64,000 nt of DNA from an uncultured Collinsella sp. GTDB taxonomy: Bacteria; Actinomycetota; Coriobacteriia; Coriobacteriales; Coriobacteriaceae. The position numbers and the translations under genes were made by a program. Where the stretch lies: contig CAMQJB010000002.1 in the NCBI GenBank assembly GCA_947002045.1, positions 1-64,000 on the forward strand, read 5' to 3'. Under the pieces are notes generated by a model. That model did not search any database. It worked only from the letters and a program-made list of their open reading frames with translations, and was not told the origin of the DNA. This document shows positions 40,985-50,134 of the stretch, in pieces (positions within the stretch are counted from its first letter, which is position 1; each line of letters opens with the position of its first letter).

Positions 40985-41644
40985 CTATTTAACTTCAAAC
41001 CTGAAGAGCCTTCGCTCCGGCAGATCGGTCATCTTCATCGTATAGGTCCCGGGAAACGCTTTCTCAAAACGGACGGTCTCGTAACCTTCGAAATAGTCGT
41101 TGGTGTTTTGCATCATGAATGGGACGAGTAACTCGTTCTCCGCCCCAACCTGTACAGCAAACGCAGCAGAACCGCCCAGCACCGGCATTGCCTGCGTTAT
41201 CAGATCGGTATTGACCACAAAGTCATAGTTTGGCGCAGACTCCGGCACCAAATGCCAAACATACGCTTTAATTCCGCCTTCGACATTGTCCTTATTCCTG
41301 ACACGCATCTTTACGGCGATAACACACGTGATGTCGGCGTCCTTCAATTTCGTTTTCGTATCTACGATGCCATATTTTGAATAATCATCATGCGCACGCT
41401 TGAGATACTCGCGCGGCGTGAGCAGCTCTGCCCCGTCTATGCAAAACGAATACCCGTCAGTCGCCACATCCTTCGACCCCAGAAACGCCCCATCCATCGA
41501 GAGCCATTCGCCCTCCGCGTAATATTTTTCAGGAATGACTGTCCGGTTCCCGTTAACGACGCTCACCCTCATGCCCGCAAGGCCGGTAACTGCACAGCCA
41601 AAAAGCGCGAGCATCGACCTTCTCGTCAACAGGGCCTTCTTCAT
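40985..41644 (-). CDS. Exported protein with Tat-like signal, ABC operon
   Basis: 219 residues from the ATG at 41644, preceded by AAAGG; a GTG nine bases earlier overlaps the ATPase stop. The start carries a TRRSMLALFGCAVTGLAGM signal region, resembling a twin-arginine or lipoprotein-like export signal. The mature part is beta-rich and shows no catalytic motif (DGYSFCIDGAELLTPREYLK is recognisable as a repeated feature of Coriobacteria exported proteins only by impression). It is the last gene of the ABC-2 transporter operon. Confidence 0.65.
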   Translation of the reverse strand: MKKALLTRRSMLALFGCAVTGLAGMRVSVVNGNRTVIPEKYYAEGEWLSMDGAFLGSKDVATDGYSFCIDGAELLTPREYLKRAHDDYSKYGIVDTKTKLKDADITCVIAVKMRVRNKDNVEGGIKAYVWHLVPESAPNYDFVVNTDLITQAMPVLGGSAAFAVQVGAENELLVPFMMQNTNDYFEGYETVRFEKAFPGTYTMKMTDLPERRLFRFEVK

Positions 41645-41649
41645 CGCGC

Positions 41650-42294
41650 TCACGACCTTTCCCGAACTTTCACAACGGCACCGTCGCGCATGCAGTAAAC
41701 ACGATCGGCTAGCTCCTCGAGCACCTCTCCGTCATGGCTAGACAGAAGAACCTCGCGACCCGTTGATGCCGCCATCGCCACAACGCGCTTGAGCATTTCC
41801 ACGCCCGCTTCGTCGAGGGCATTCGTTGGCTCATCGAGAACAAGCAGCTTCGGCTTTTCCATAATTGCCGCAGCTATTCCCAGACGCTGCTTCATCCCAA
41901 GCGAGTATGCTCGAAACTTCTTTTTTTCGTCTGCATCGAGCCCCACGAGCCGCAGGGCAGAGCGAATGTCCTCGGGGGTGGCAACGCCATTGATTTGAGC
42001 TATGAGCTCCAGATTGTCGTAACCAGACAGATATCCTAAAAAGGAAGGCGCCTCTATCAACATCCCCAGACTCGGCGGAAACGAGATATCCGCCCCAAGT
42101 CTTTGGCCATCGATAATAATCTCGCCCTCGGTGGGTCTAATCAATCCGCAGACCGCTCGCATGAGCATGGTCTTACCCGAACCGTTTATCCCCTGAAGCC
42201 CGACCACAGTCCCAGGGTCAACCTCGATAGACACGTTGCGCAGGACATCGTTTTTGCCCATGCGCTTCGATACGTCCCTAACGATCACACTCAT
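41650..42294 (-). CDS. ABC transporter ATP-binding protein
   Basis: A 214-residue ATPase from the ATG at 42294 (GAGGGA upstream; the longer frame adds 57 unrelated residues). Walker A GINGSGKT, signature YSLGMKQRLGIA, Walker B LLVLDEPTNALD and switch His in LLSSHDGE are all present. It pairs with the two permeases upstream. The ATG overlaps the preceding stop by four bases. CcmA/bacitracin-export-like type. Confidence 0.93.
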   Translation of the reverse strand: MSVIVRDVSKRMGKNDVLRNVSIEVDPGTVVGLQGINGSGKTMLMRAVCGLIRPTEGEIIIDGQRLGADISFPPSLGMLIEAPSFLGYLSGYDNLELIAQINGVATPEDIRSALRLVGLDADEKKKFRAYSLGMKQRLGIAAAIMEKPKLLVLDEPTNALDEAGVEMLKRVVAMAASTGREVLLSSHDGEVLEELADRVYCMRDGAVVKVRERS

Positions 42295-43127
42295 ATCTTG
42301 TCCCTCTTTTCGATAAGGTCGGCCCTTCGAAACCACAGTCCACCCAACGATAGGCATAACGACATAATCACAATTGAAAACAAGCCACTCGAGCCCGTCG
42401 CAATTCCTTCTTTGACGATTCCACCCCAGCGCAACAGCATCAAGGCATTTCCCAGTAGCGCCCAATGCCGCGCATATGCCGAACAGATCAGGTAGCTCAT
42501 TACAACCGCAAATGAAACTGACGGCCCAAGCACAAACCCAACCGTTGCCTGCACAAACGCAAGCGCCTCAAAAGCAAGAAAGAGACCTGCGAAAAACGGC
42601 AGTGCACCTGCTTCGCTCGCCTTGAGAAACCACGGCGCCAAATTAGCCAGCTGAAGCGACTCGCCATGGATGACCGCGCTGAACGAGGCACTCACCATCA
42701 AGCTCCAAATCACAACAGAGCAAACCACCACGAGCAGCGAAAATGCTGTTATCGCCGCCACTGAGATAAAACGCGAGACCCACCAAAGGGTTCTCGCCCG
42801 GCATCGGACAAGCGTTTGCAAACCAAACCCGTGCAACGATTCGGCGGGATAATCGAGTGTTGTATAGAGAATAAGCAGAATGAGAAATAGCCATCCTAGC
42901 GGAGGCACAAACATGACCCCGGGCCTAGGCTCAAACGGAGCAGATCCGGCAAACACGAGCGCAAGATTGTCCGCAAACCCCAAGGCATCCGTCCTGACCC
43001 CATACACAGAAGACAAACCGTAGGCGTACACCAGGTTCGCAACGGTCACTGCCGCAATCGCAATAAAGGTAATGATGTTCTTCTTCAAAACGGTCCTCAG
43101 GTCCGCGGCGACCAGCCTAAACAGCAT
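42291..43127 (-). CDS. ABC-2-type permease subunit A
   Basis: 278 residues with about six membrane segments, starting MLFRLVAADLRTVLKKN, the amphipathic start of many ABC-2 permeases. The ATG shares one base with the stop of the preceding permease (TGATG). It probably forms the membrane channel together with the next permease. Confidence 0.8.
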   Translation of the reverse strand: MLFRLVAADLRTVLKKNIITFIAIAAVTVANLVYAYGLSSVYGVRTDALGFADNLALVFAGSAPFEPRPGVMFVPPLGWLFLILLILYTTLDYPAESLHGFGLQTLVRCRARTLWWVSRFISVAAITAFSLLVVVCSVVIWSLMVSASFSAVIHGESLQLANLAPWFLKASEAGALPFFAGLFLAFEALAFVQATVGFVLGPSVSFAVVMSYLICSAYARHWALLGNALMLLRWGGIVKEGIATGSSGLFSIVIMSLCLSLGGLWFRRADLIEKRDKI

Positions 43128-44008
43128 CAGACCATCTCCCGCCTTTTCCACGCCCCAGAAAAAGCCAACGAAGCAAGGGTCAATAATATGATTTCCGCAA
43201 AACCGGCTCGAATGTCTGGCCAGTTATTCAGCGATTCCGACCTGATGCTGTTGAAGATATTGCAGTTAAACCCCACACAAGCCATTACGCCGAAGATCCA
43301 GCCATTTGCAAAATGCCACGCAACCATTAGCAGATACGGGACAATTATCGCTTTGATTCTGCTACGAAACAAAATTGAGAAGCCAGTTACAGCCATGGAT
43401 AAAGTCCCGAGCGTGACCGCATCGAACAGCGTGTATGCAAGCACATATAACAAAGGATGTGAATAAAATAGACCGGAGAAATAGCTATGTAGGTAAAGCC
43501 CTACGTAGGTCGACTCATCGACCCGAGGAAGATACGCAGGAAAAAGCATCGAGACAATCAGGAAATTGACGAGCAGAGGAATGGCAGTCACTGTAAACGC
43601 GGAGAGGAAAGCAGACAGCACCTTTACGTTCACGTATGCCTTTCTGGAAACGCGCGTGCATATCTGCATGTCATAACCACTCAAACGCTCAAAGAGGCAC
43701 GACCAAGATCCGGCCAACATTGCAAGCAGGGGCAGTGCATAGAAAAACACCGACGCAGACAGTGGCGCGTTCGCGCTCACAACAATCCAGTTACCGAAGC
43801 TGCTTTCACGTGTTTGACCGAGATAGTTTTTGGCTTGCATGCCAACGCCGTAACCAAAAGAAAGAAGGTTGTGACGTTCTTTTTCCAAATTTGCCCACGG
43901 CTCCAGCGCAGCAGCTATTGCAACTGCGACTGCAATCAAGAGAGCAAAGATAAAAGCTGGGCGTCTTATCGTTTTCGACAGCTCATATCTTACGAGCCTT
44001 TGGTTCAT
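43127..44008 (-). CDS. ABC-2-type permease subunit B
   Basis: 293 residues from the ATG at 44008 with GGAGGAGG upstream (the longer frame adds 18 residues). About six membrane segments, start NQRLVRYELSKTIRRP. It is the paired permease of the transporter and follows the secreted-protein gene by 54 bases. Confidence 0.8.
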   Translation of the reverse strand: MNQRLVRYELSKTIRRPAFIFALLIAVAVAIAAALEPWANLEKERHNLLSFGYGVGMQAKNYLGQTRESSFGNWIVVSANAPLSASVFFYALPLLAMLAGSWSCLFERLSGYDMQICTRVSRKAYVNVKVLSAFLSAFTVTAIPLLVNFLIVSMLFPAYLPRVDESTYVGLYLHSYFSGLFYSHPLLYVLAYTLFDAVTLGTLSMAVTGFSILFRSRIKAIIVPYLLMVAWHFANGWIFGVMACVGFNCNIFNSIRSESLNNWPDIRAGFAEIILLTLASLAFSGAWKRREMV

Positions 44009-44062
44009 ACGTCCTCCTCCCCCTTCCGACCCAGAAAGCCGGAAGGGAGCCAATTCAAACAA

Positions 44063-44575
44063 CTATGCGGGAAGCTTGCGGAAATGCCCGACGCAGTCGG
44101 GGCTCCATACACCAATAACAGTGCCGTAGCCAGACTCCGCCCATGCAGTCAGTCGCGCCGCAGATCGCCCGTTCTCACGGACGAGGTTATACATTTCCCA
44201 CTGTCCCTTGTGATTCGAACGATACGTTCCCTGAGTACAATTCATGCTGCCGCTACCGCTTGTGTTATACGCACCGTCTGTATATAACCGAAGCGGATTT
44301 CCCGTATAACCTTGGATATCCAGATAGAGCGATGAGGAATCATCCTTTTGACGGTAGCCAGTTGCACTCGTCCCGGCACATTGAAAACTAAATGCCCTAT
44401 CGGCATTGTTCGTACAGGTCGTAATTCCCGTATCGGCGTTTTGAGTAATGCTAGAAACCTGAGAGGTGTCAAACTCCTCTTGCGCGAACGATGCAGCGGG
44501 AACCCCTAGGGACAGACCCGCAGCAATCGCCAACCCGACTCCGATTCGAGTAATAGCGCTCCTTGGCTTAATCAT
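44063..44575 (-). CDS. Secreted Cys-containing protein upstream of the ABC genes
   Basis: 170 residues from the ATG at 44575 with GGAGAAGG upstream. A clear signal peptide ends at about ASFAQEE (residue 32). The mature 138-residue part has four cysteines (TTCTNN, FQCAG, MNCTQG, PDCVGH), which could form two disulfides, and a beta-rich central segment with LYLDIQGYTG. No membrane anchor remains, so it is released. As the first gene of an ABC-2 operon beside a membrane regulator, it could be a secreted antimicrobial or signal whose neighbours export it or give immunity. I know no homologue. Confidence 0.75.
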   Translation of the reverse strand: MIKPRSAITRIGVGLAIAAGLSLGVPAASFAQEEFDTSQVSSITQNADTGITTCTNNADRAFSFQCAGTSATGYRQKDDSSSLYLDIQGYTGNPLRLYTDGAYNTSGSGSMNCTQGTYRSNHKGQWEMYNLVRENGRSAARLTAWAESGYGTVIGVWSPDCVGHFRKLPA

Positions 44576-44684
44576 GGCCTTCTCCAATCAAAAGCGGCTA
44601 ACAATGCGTCGACGCACAGCAACCTTTGCATGAATGGAGAAAGATGTCTGTAAACACTCGCTATTGAGTTGATAATCCAGGCGT

Positions 44685-46826
44685 TTACACGTTATCTACC
44701 TGCGATAACAATGAAATAAGCTCTGCTTTGTTCTTGATCTTCAACTGGCGATAGGACGCGGATCGCAGCGCTTGCACCGTAGATGCAGCGTAACCGACAT
44801 CCTGCGCAATGGTCTTTGTCGTTGTGCCCTCTGCCGTCATCAACAATATTCGGGCCTGAACATCGGACAGGGCGCGCGACGTAAGCAGAGCCAGCCGGCG
44901 CACGTGAGCTGCTTCGGTGGACCCGTTCGCACGGTACTTCAAGACGGCCTTCTCGTCCTCAACCGAGCGTACGAGCACGATGTGCGTAACGAGCATGGGC
45001 ACAGACCAGCAAACAATCACCGTTGCCACGACGACATTGACGGCCGAACTTTGCCCCAGCAACGACGCAAGGAACAGAGGCTCGAAAACCGTCAGATCCT
45101 GCACCATGTTGAGCAAGACAACCCAGACAGGAGCCGCCGCCCCAAAGCAAAGCATCCATATCCCAAGCATTTTGCGCTGCGGACAGCTACGCAGCACTAT
45201 GTATGTGAGCAACATCCCCGTCAGCACCGCGAACCCATGGATTCGCCCCCTAGTGGCCGCATGGATTAAAGTAGCCGCGCCTATTGACACCAACGGCACG
45301 ATAGCCCGGACACGGGCATGCACCTTAAACGGACGCAGCCCAACAGCGAGCGAGACCGTAGATGCCACGCCGCACAGCAGGACCGGCGCAGCCATCAACG
45401 GATCGCATATACACCTCCATGCCGCGATATAGACAAAAGACCATTCCACGGCAGACAGCACCGCCCATACGCACGGGCTTCCGAGCCCAATCGCCCCATC
45501 CGTTCTAGTCAGCGCAACTTCACGATTCAGTTTTTCACCCGCGTAGTGCAGCGACAGAAGCAGTCCGAGACCCAATGCATAGCTTGCGAGAGAAAAGGCG
45601 ACTGCCCGCGAAACACCGGATCCCCAATCGCTATCCGCCATTACCAAGGGGCCCGCCGCAAGGAGGATAAAAAATGTTGTGAGCAGGTATCGAAACAGCC
45701 GGCGCGTCCGAACTGATGTCAACATATCACCAGCATGCCGCTGCAGCAGACCAGGCCCTGTAGCATCACCCTCACCCGCAAACAATGCCACGAGCTCGCG
45801 TGAGCCCGCAACCGATGCCTTCCCGTATGCTCGGTGAAGCGTTGTTCGCACCGTCGATGGCTTCGTACCCGTCTCCCTGGCAATTTCCGCCGGCGTTTTC
45901 CCTTTGAGCAGCAGTCGAACAAACTGCTCTTCTCGAGGCGACAGGGCAGGGGAAAACACCCCCGCATCGAATGGGTCGGACGTGCGAGGGGTATCCGAAT
46001 TGTTGTCCCGTTTCTCCCTTAGCAATGTGCATACGAAGGCGGCAACAGCAATAGCGGACCCCATCGACAGTGATGCAATGACTGCGGCATCGCTTGCAAA
46101 GTATGCCACCTCGACAGCCGGAACAAGGCCAATGGGAACTGCTACAAGCACAGAACAGGCAAACACGTCGCCCTGCCCCCGACCAAAGGCGCGGGGACAG
46201 CAAAGCAGCGGGACCGCAGCCAATACGAGATAGACCAGCGGAATTAAAAGCACGAGGCCAATTGATGCGGCCGTTACAGAGGGCATCCCCCATGGCTCGG
46301 GAACGACTCTCCATGAAATTCGACAGCAAAACAGCAGGCAAGACAGGACAACTATTGTTTCTGCAAAAAGCGTGCTCTGCGATCGGCGGGTCCCCCTTTC
46401 GCCGTCCCGCGCCGCCCCCCGTATCAAAGGAGAGCCCGCCGTATCCCAAATTACATATGAGAGGAGCAACGACCCAGTGAAGCACAAGGCACACGAAACA
46501 CGATGCAACAACCAGATTGGTGCAAACACGATTGGAATAGAATCTCCGCGAGCATAGAAGGCCAAGTCGACCCATTCGGGAACCACCGCAATAGCAGCAA
46601 GGAAAACACCGAAGACGCCAAGGCGACCCGGCCGTCTTATTTCTCTCCCCTTGCGGAGCGCAACACCATGACCAAACGCCGCGAGGCATGCGCCAAGGAT
46701 AACGAGCCAGGTCATTGCACCTGATGCCAAGCCGATTGAAGATGAAAACCGGTGATAAGGGGTAACCGCCATTACGACGAGCGCAATGGCGAAAGCAGAT
46801 GTGGCAGAACAGCGGGAAAAGAGCAT
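44685..46826 (-). CDS. Double-HTH membrane LuxR-type regulator
   Basis: 713 residues from the ATG at 46826 with GGAGG upstream. Residues 1-285 hold about eight membrane segments, then a LuxR-type helix-turn-helix (SPREEQFVRLLLKG, GTKPSTVRTTLHRAYGK, about 295-350). A second membrane block (about 370-640) follows, then a second LuxR-type HTH at the end (LSDVQARILLMTAEG, YAASTVQALRSA, about 650-713). Coriobacterial membrane LuxR proteins normally have one such module, so this reads as two modules joined in tandem. The ABC-2/secreted protein operon lies immediately downstream and is the likely target. Confidence 0.8.
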   Translation of the reverse strand: MLFSRCSATSAFAIALVVMAVTPYHRFSSSIGLASGAMTWLVILGACLAAFGHGVALRKGREIRRPGRLGVFGVFLAAIAVVPEWVDLAFYARGDSIPIVFAPIWLLHRVSCALCFTGSLLLSYVIWDTAGSPLIRGAARDGERGTRRSQSTLFAETIVVLSCLLFCCRISWRVVPEPWGMPSVTAASIGLVLLIPLVYLVLAAVPLLCCPRAFGRGQGDVFACSVLVAVPIGLVPAVEVAYFASDAAVIASLSMGSAIAVAAFVCTLLREKRDNNSDTPRTSDPFDAGVFSPALSPREEQFVRLLLKGKTPAEIARETGTKPSTVRTTLHRAYGKASVAGSRELVALFAGEGDATGPGLLQRHAGDMLTSVRTRRLFRYLLTTFFILLAAGPLVMADSDWGSGVSRAVAFSLASYALGLGLLLSLHYAGEKLNREVALTRTDGAIGLGSPCVWAVLSAVEWSFVYIAAWRCICDPLMAAPVLLCGVASTVSLAVGLRPFKVHARVRAIVPLVSIGAATLIHAATRGRIHGFAVLTGMLLTYIVLRSCPQRKMLGIWMLCFGAAAPVWVVLLNMVQDLTVFEPLFLASLLGQSSAVNVVVATVIVCWSVPMLVTHIVLVRSVEDEKAVLKYRANGSTEAAHVRRLALLTSRALSDVQARILLMTAEGTTTKTIAQDVGYAASTVQALRSASYRQLKIKNKAELISLLSQVDNV

Positions 46827-47267
46827 ATGACCTCCATAGCGTGTCATTATATCGCTCGGGCTGCTCGTTTATCTCCACGCCCACACCAGCCAGCATCAAC
46901 GATTCAGGCGAACTCCAATCCGAGCCAGATCACGGTTCAGCTTTTGTCCGCAGTCCCCGCATCAAAGCGGGATGCGGTTTCCTTTTGAGCGTCGATCTGG
47001 AAACTGTATCCCGTTCTGAGTCAATATTCTGGGACGCAGTTTCCGCAGCACACCCCATTCGGAAAGCGTGTCCCAGTATTTGGCCGCAAACTGGGGCGCG
47101 CTTTCCGGATGGGTCGAGACGAAGGCCAAGCCAGACAGGCAGCCTCGCATCCCGCCATCCTCGCCATCCGCCTGAGCGTGCTACACTAGCAGCATCTATG
47201 CCACCGCGAACGGCTCGGCCCCGCGCCCGCCGCTCGCAAACGAACTTTAAACGCACGAGGGTTGGCC
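46827..47267. other. Divergent region, LuxR regulator / kinase operon
   Basis: About 440 bases without a gene. It contains the second 62-bp-period repeat array (46969-47106). An extended -10-like TGCTACACT lies at 47179-47187, a possible promoter for the Ser/Thr kinase operon. The LuxR gene promoter on the minus strand is not obvious. Confidence 0.5.
46969..47106. repeat. 62-bp-period palindromic repeat array, copy B
   Basis: Forward elements (GGGATGCGGTTTCC and variants) begin at 46969, 47031 and 47093; reverse elements (GGAAACTGTATCCC, GGAAAGCGTGTCCC) begin at 46999 and 47061. Both series have an exact 62-base period, and forward-to-reverse (30) and reverse-to-forward (32) offsets equal those of copy A at 13271-13446. 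The spacer sequence is not conserved. Confidence 0.8.
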
Positions 47268-49121
47268 ATGCCGCTTTTCTCGCAACATACCGCCCGGTTC
47301 TCGCCGGACGTTCCCTTGGAGGGCACTAGCTCTCGCGAGCTGCTCAAGCGGTACCAGCCGCTCGAGACGCTTGCGACCGGCGGTTTTGGCTCCATCGAGA
47401 TTTGCCGCGACACGCATCTGCGCCGTCGCGTGGCCATTAAGCGCATCCCCCTTATCAACGACGCCGGCATGCCCGCCAGCGACATCATGGACGTGCTGCG
47501 CGAGGCGCATACCGCCGCCATGCTTCAACATCCCAATATCGTGCAGGTTATCGACTTTACGCACGACACCGCCTATGCCTACCTGGTCATGGAGTATGTC
47601 GACGGTATGTCGTTGGCCGAGTTTTTGCATCGCGTGGACGGCCACTCGCTCACCTTTGACGAGGCCGCGGCCATTGCCGACGCGCTGGGTCAGGCACTCA
47701 CCTTTGCCCATGCAAACGGCGTGCTTCATCTGGACATAAAGCCCGCCAATGTGCTTATCGACCATTCGGGCAATGTAAAGATCACCGACTTTGGCATGGC
47801 GCGGCTGTCGTCCGCCGGCGGCTTTGGCGGATCGCGCGGCGGCACCATCGGCTACATGCCGCCCGAGCAGCTCGATATCGAGACCGGCACGGTCGACGAA
47901 CGTGCCGATGTCTTTGCCCTTGCCTGCGTGATCTACGAGGGCCTGTGCGGCAGTGCCCCCTTTATGGCGGCCACGCCTGCCGACTCGCTCGACCGCATCA
48001 TCGGCGGCGCCACCTATCCCAGCGAACTGATCCCTCACTTTCCCCCGGGGGCCGAGGCGGCGCTCATGAGCGCTCTCTCCCCCATGCCGCAAGACCGCCC
48101 CGATAGCATCGAGGCATTCTGCGACCGACTCCTTGCCGGCTTGGGGAGCGTGCGCGAAGGCCGTCGCAGCTTGGAGCAGATGGTAGGCGAGCTTTCGAAT
48201 GACGAGTGCGCGGCAGATGATATCGAGCCATCGAGCTACGAGGATGACACCGTCGAGGTCGACCCCGCACTTGGCTGGGCGGGCACGCGCTGGGGCCGCG
48301 CACGCAATTACACCATGCGCGGCATCTCGGCGCTCTCATGCGGAGCCTTCAGCTTTTTGCTTATGCAGACAGCCGGCGTCGCGACGCTTCCCGGGCTGGT
48401 CGTGGCGGCCGTCGCCATTGGCGCGGCGGCAGGCTTGGCCCCGCAGATTGGCTCGGCCATCTCGGCCGTGGGCTTTTTGGTGCTCATGGCCAACGCCACC
48501 ATGCAGGCGCAGGGCATCCTGTCGATGCTGCCGGTCGCGGTCATTTTTGCCGCTGCCATGTCCGGTTGGTGGATTGCTTGGGGACGCACCGAGGCGGCTG
48601 CGAGCGCGACGCTCACCTGCGCGCTTGCGCTGGGTTGCCTAACCGGCGACGCCCTCCTTGCCGCCGGAGCCGCCACGAGCATCGCGGCGTTTTGGCTCGG
48701 CCCGGCAAGCGCAGCGGCGGCCACGGGCATGGGCGCACTCTTTGCCCGCCTTGCCGCAGCGGCTCTCTCTGCGGGAGGCGTACTGGGGCTTAGCAATGTC
48801 GTCGCAGCGCTGGGAGACGCGCTCCTTCTCGCTGCAATCGTGCTGGTTGCAGCAATAGCCGCGGCAACATCGCTGCTGCTCAATGCTCATGCCAAGCGCG
48901 CCGAGCAGGGATCGAACCTTGCCGCCATCGTCGCAATTGCCGTCGCCGGCATCGGCTCGGCCGTATCGTTTTGTCTTGCACACCATATGGAAATTGCCAG
49001 CCTTGCGGGCCCGGTCGTCGCCAAGGCGGCGGTTACGGGAATCCTATCCTCTATAATCGTCGGGATATGCCTTTATTTGCTCGGATACCAAAGAACCTAT
49101 ACGGAGAGTGATCTTTCGTGA
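47268..49121 (+). CDS. Membrane Ser/Thr protein kinase, first gene of the cell-wall signalling operon
   Basis: 617 residues from the ATG at 47268 (GAGGG upstream; a TTG six bases earlier is possible). Residues 25-285 are a protein kinase domain: loop ATGGFGSIEI, VAIKRI, catalytic loop HLDIKPANVLI near residue 153 and DFGMAR. The usual HRD Arg is Leu, so it is a non-RD kinase. Residues 340-610 hold about eight or more membrane segments without PASTA domains. Its stop overlaps the FhaA-like gene start by four bases (GTGA). Confidence 0.88.
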   Translation: MPLFSQHTARFSPDVPLEGTSSRELLKRYQPLETLATGGFGSIEICRDTHLRRRVAIKRIPLINDAGMPASDIMDVLREAHTAAMLQHPNIVQVIDFTHDTAYAYLVMEYVDGMSLAEFLHRVDGHSLTFDEAAAIADALGQALTFAHANGVLHLDIKPANVLIDHSGNVKITDFGMARLSSAGGFGGSRGGTIGYMPPEQLDIETGTVDERADVFALACVIYEGLCGSAPFMAATPADSLDRIIGGATYPSELIPHFPPGAEAALMSALSPMPQDRPDSIEAFCDRLLAGLGSVREGRRSLEQMVGELSNDECAADDIEPSSYEDDTVEVDPALGWAGTRWGRARNYTMRGISALSCGAFSFLLMQTAGVATLPGLVVAAVAIGAAAGLAPQIGSAISAVGFLVLMANATMQAQGILSMLPVAVIFAAAMSGWWIAWGRTEAAASATLTCALALGCLTGDALLAAGAATSIAAFWLGPASAAAATGMGALFARLAAAALSAGGVLGLSNVVAALGDALLLAAIVLVAAIAAATSLLLNAHAKRAEQGSNLAAIVAIAVAGIGSAVSFCLAHHMEIASLAGPVVAKAAVTGILSSIIVGICLYLLGYQRTYTESDLS

Positions 49122-50128
49122 ACTTCCTGAACATCTTCGAGGACCACGTGGCCGGCATCTTCGGTGCCACCCGTGCCCCGTTCTCCTTTAAGAAGCTTGC
49201 CAAGCAGGCCGCTCGCGACATGGAGGATCAGACTCTGGTGATCAACGGCGTCAACACCGCGCCGGCGCTCTATACCATCCTGATTGCCGCCGACGACGAT
49301 CCCATGCTCGCCCCGTTCTATCCCGAGCTTTCGCGCGAGGTCCGCGAGTTTGTGAAAGCGCAGGCCGAAAAGCGCCGCTACGTCTTTGTCGGCGAGCCCC
49401 TCGTTCGCTTTATGATCGACCCGCAGCTGCGCGGCGGCAAGTTCTCGGTCTTTGCCGAGAACGTCGATGCCCCCACGCTCGGTCGCCTGTACGAGGAAGA
49501 GCGCGCCTACCAAAACGGCCTGGGCCAGAACAACTCAGCCGCGAGCCGTGCCGCCAGCGCCCCGCGCGCCGGCCAGCAGCAGTTTGCCGCCCCGCAGCAA
49601 CACCCCGCTGCTATGCCGCAGCAGCAGCCGGCACCTCGTGCTGCCACTCCCGACCCGCTTGCCGTGGCCGACCCCTTTGCGCCCAATATGCCCGATCCCG
49701 CCGCCGCACCCATCCCCGTGCCCCAAACCGTCTCGCGCGACGCGCTTGCCGGCATGGGCGGAGCCGCCGCGACCGGCGCCGCCGCTGGCCTTGGCGCCGC
49801 AGCCAGCATCGCCTCCAACATGGCAAGCTCTCGCGCCCCGCAGCGTCCGCTCGCCCAGCTCGTCGACGTCGTGAGCGGCGAGAGCCACGCCATCACCTCC
49901 GCACAGGTGACCATCGGTCGCGAGCGCTCGGTTTCCGACATCGCCCTGCGCGACCCCAACGTGTCGCGCCGTCATGCCCAGCTCACCTTTACCGGCTCGG
50001 ACTGGTCGATCGAGGACCTCAACTCCACCAACGGCACGCTCGTCAACAACCGTCGCATCACGCGCTGCCCGCTGCGCAACGGCGACCTGCTGACGTTTGG
50101 CCTGAGCACGTTCGAATTTAGGGGATAG
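49118..50128 (+). CDS. fhaA: FhaA-like protein (DUF3662 and FHA domains)
   Basis: 336 residues, GTG start overlapping the kinase stop. The N-terminal 110 residues match the DUF3662 domain of actinobacterial FhaA (FEDHVAGIFGATRAPFSFKK onwards). A Gln/Pro/Ala-rich linker follows (130-240), then an FHA domain (about 247-336) with RDPNVSRRHAQL and DLNSTNGTLVNN. In actinomycetes FhaA binds phosphorylated MviN and controls peptidoglycan precursor flow. The neighbours here fit that role. Confidence 0.9.
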   Translation: MNFLNIFEDHVAGIFGATRAPFSFKKLAKQAARDMEDQTLVINGVNTAPALYTILIAADDDPMLAPFYPELSREVREFVKAQAEKRRYVFVGEPLVRFMIDPQLRGGKFSVFAENVDAPTLGRLYEEERAYQNGLGQNNSAASRAASAPRAGQQQFAAPQQHPAAMPQQQPAPRAATPDPLAVADPFAPNMPDPAAAPIPVPQTVSRDALAGMGGAAATGAAAGLGAAASIASNMASSRAPQRPLAQLVDVVSGESHAITSAQVTIGRERSVSDIALRDPNVSRRHAQLTFTGSDWSIEDLNSTNGTLVNNRRITRCPLRNGDLLTFGLSTFEFRG

Positions 50129-50134
50129 TCGCTT

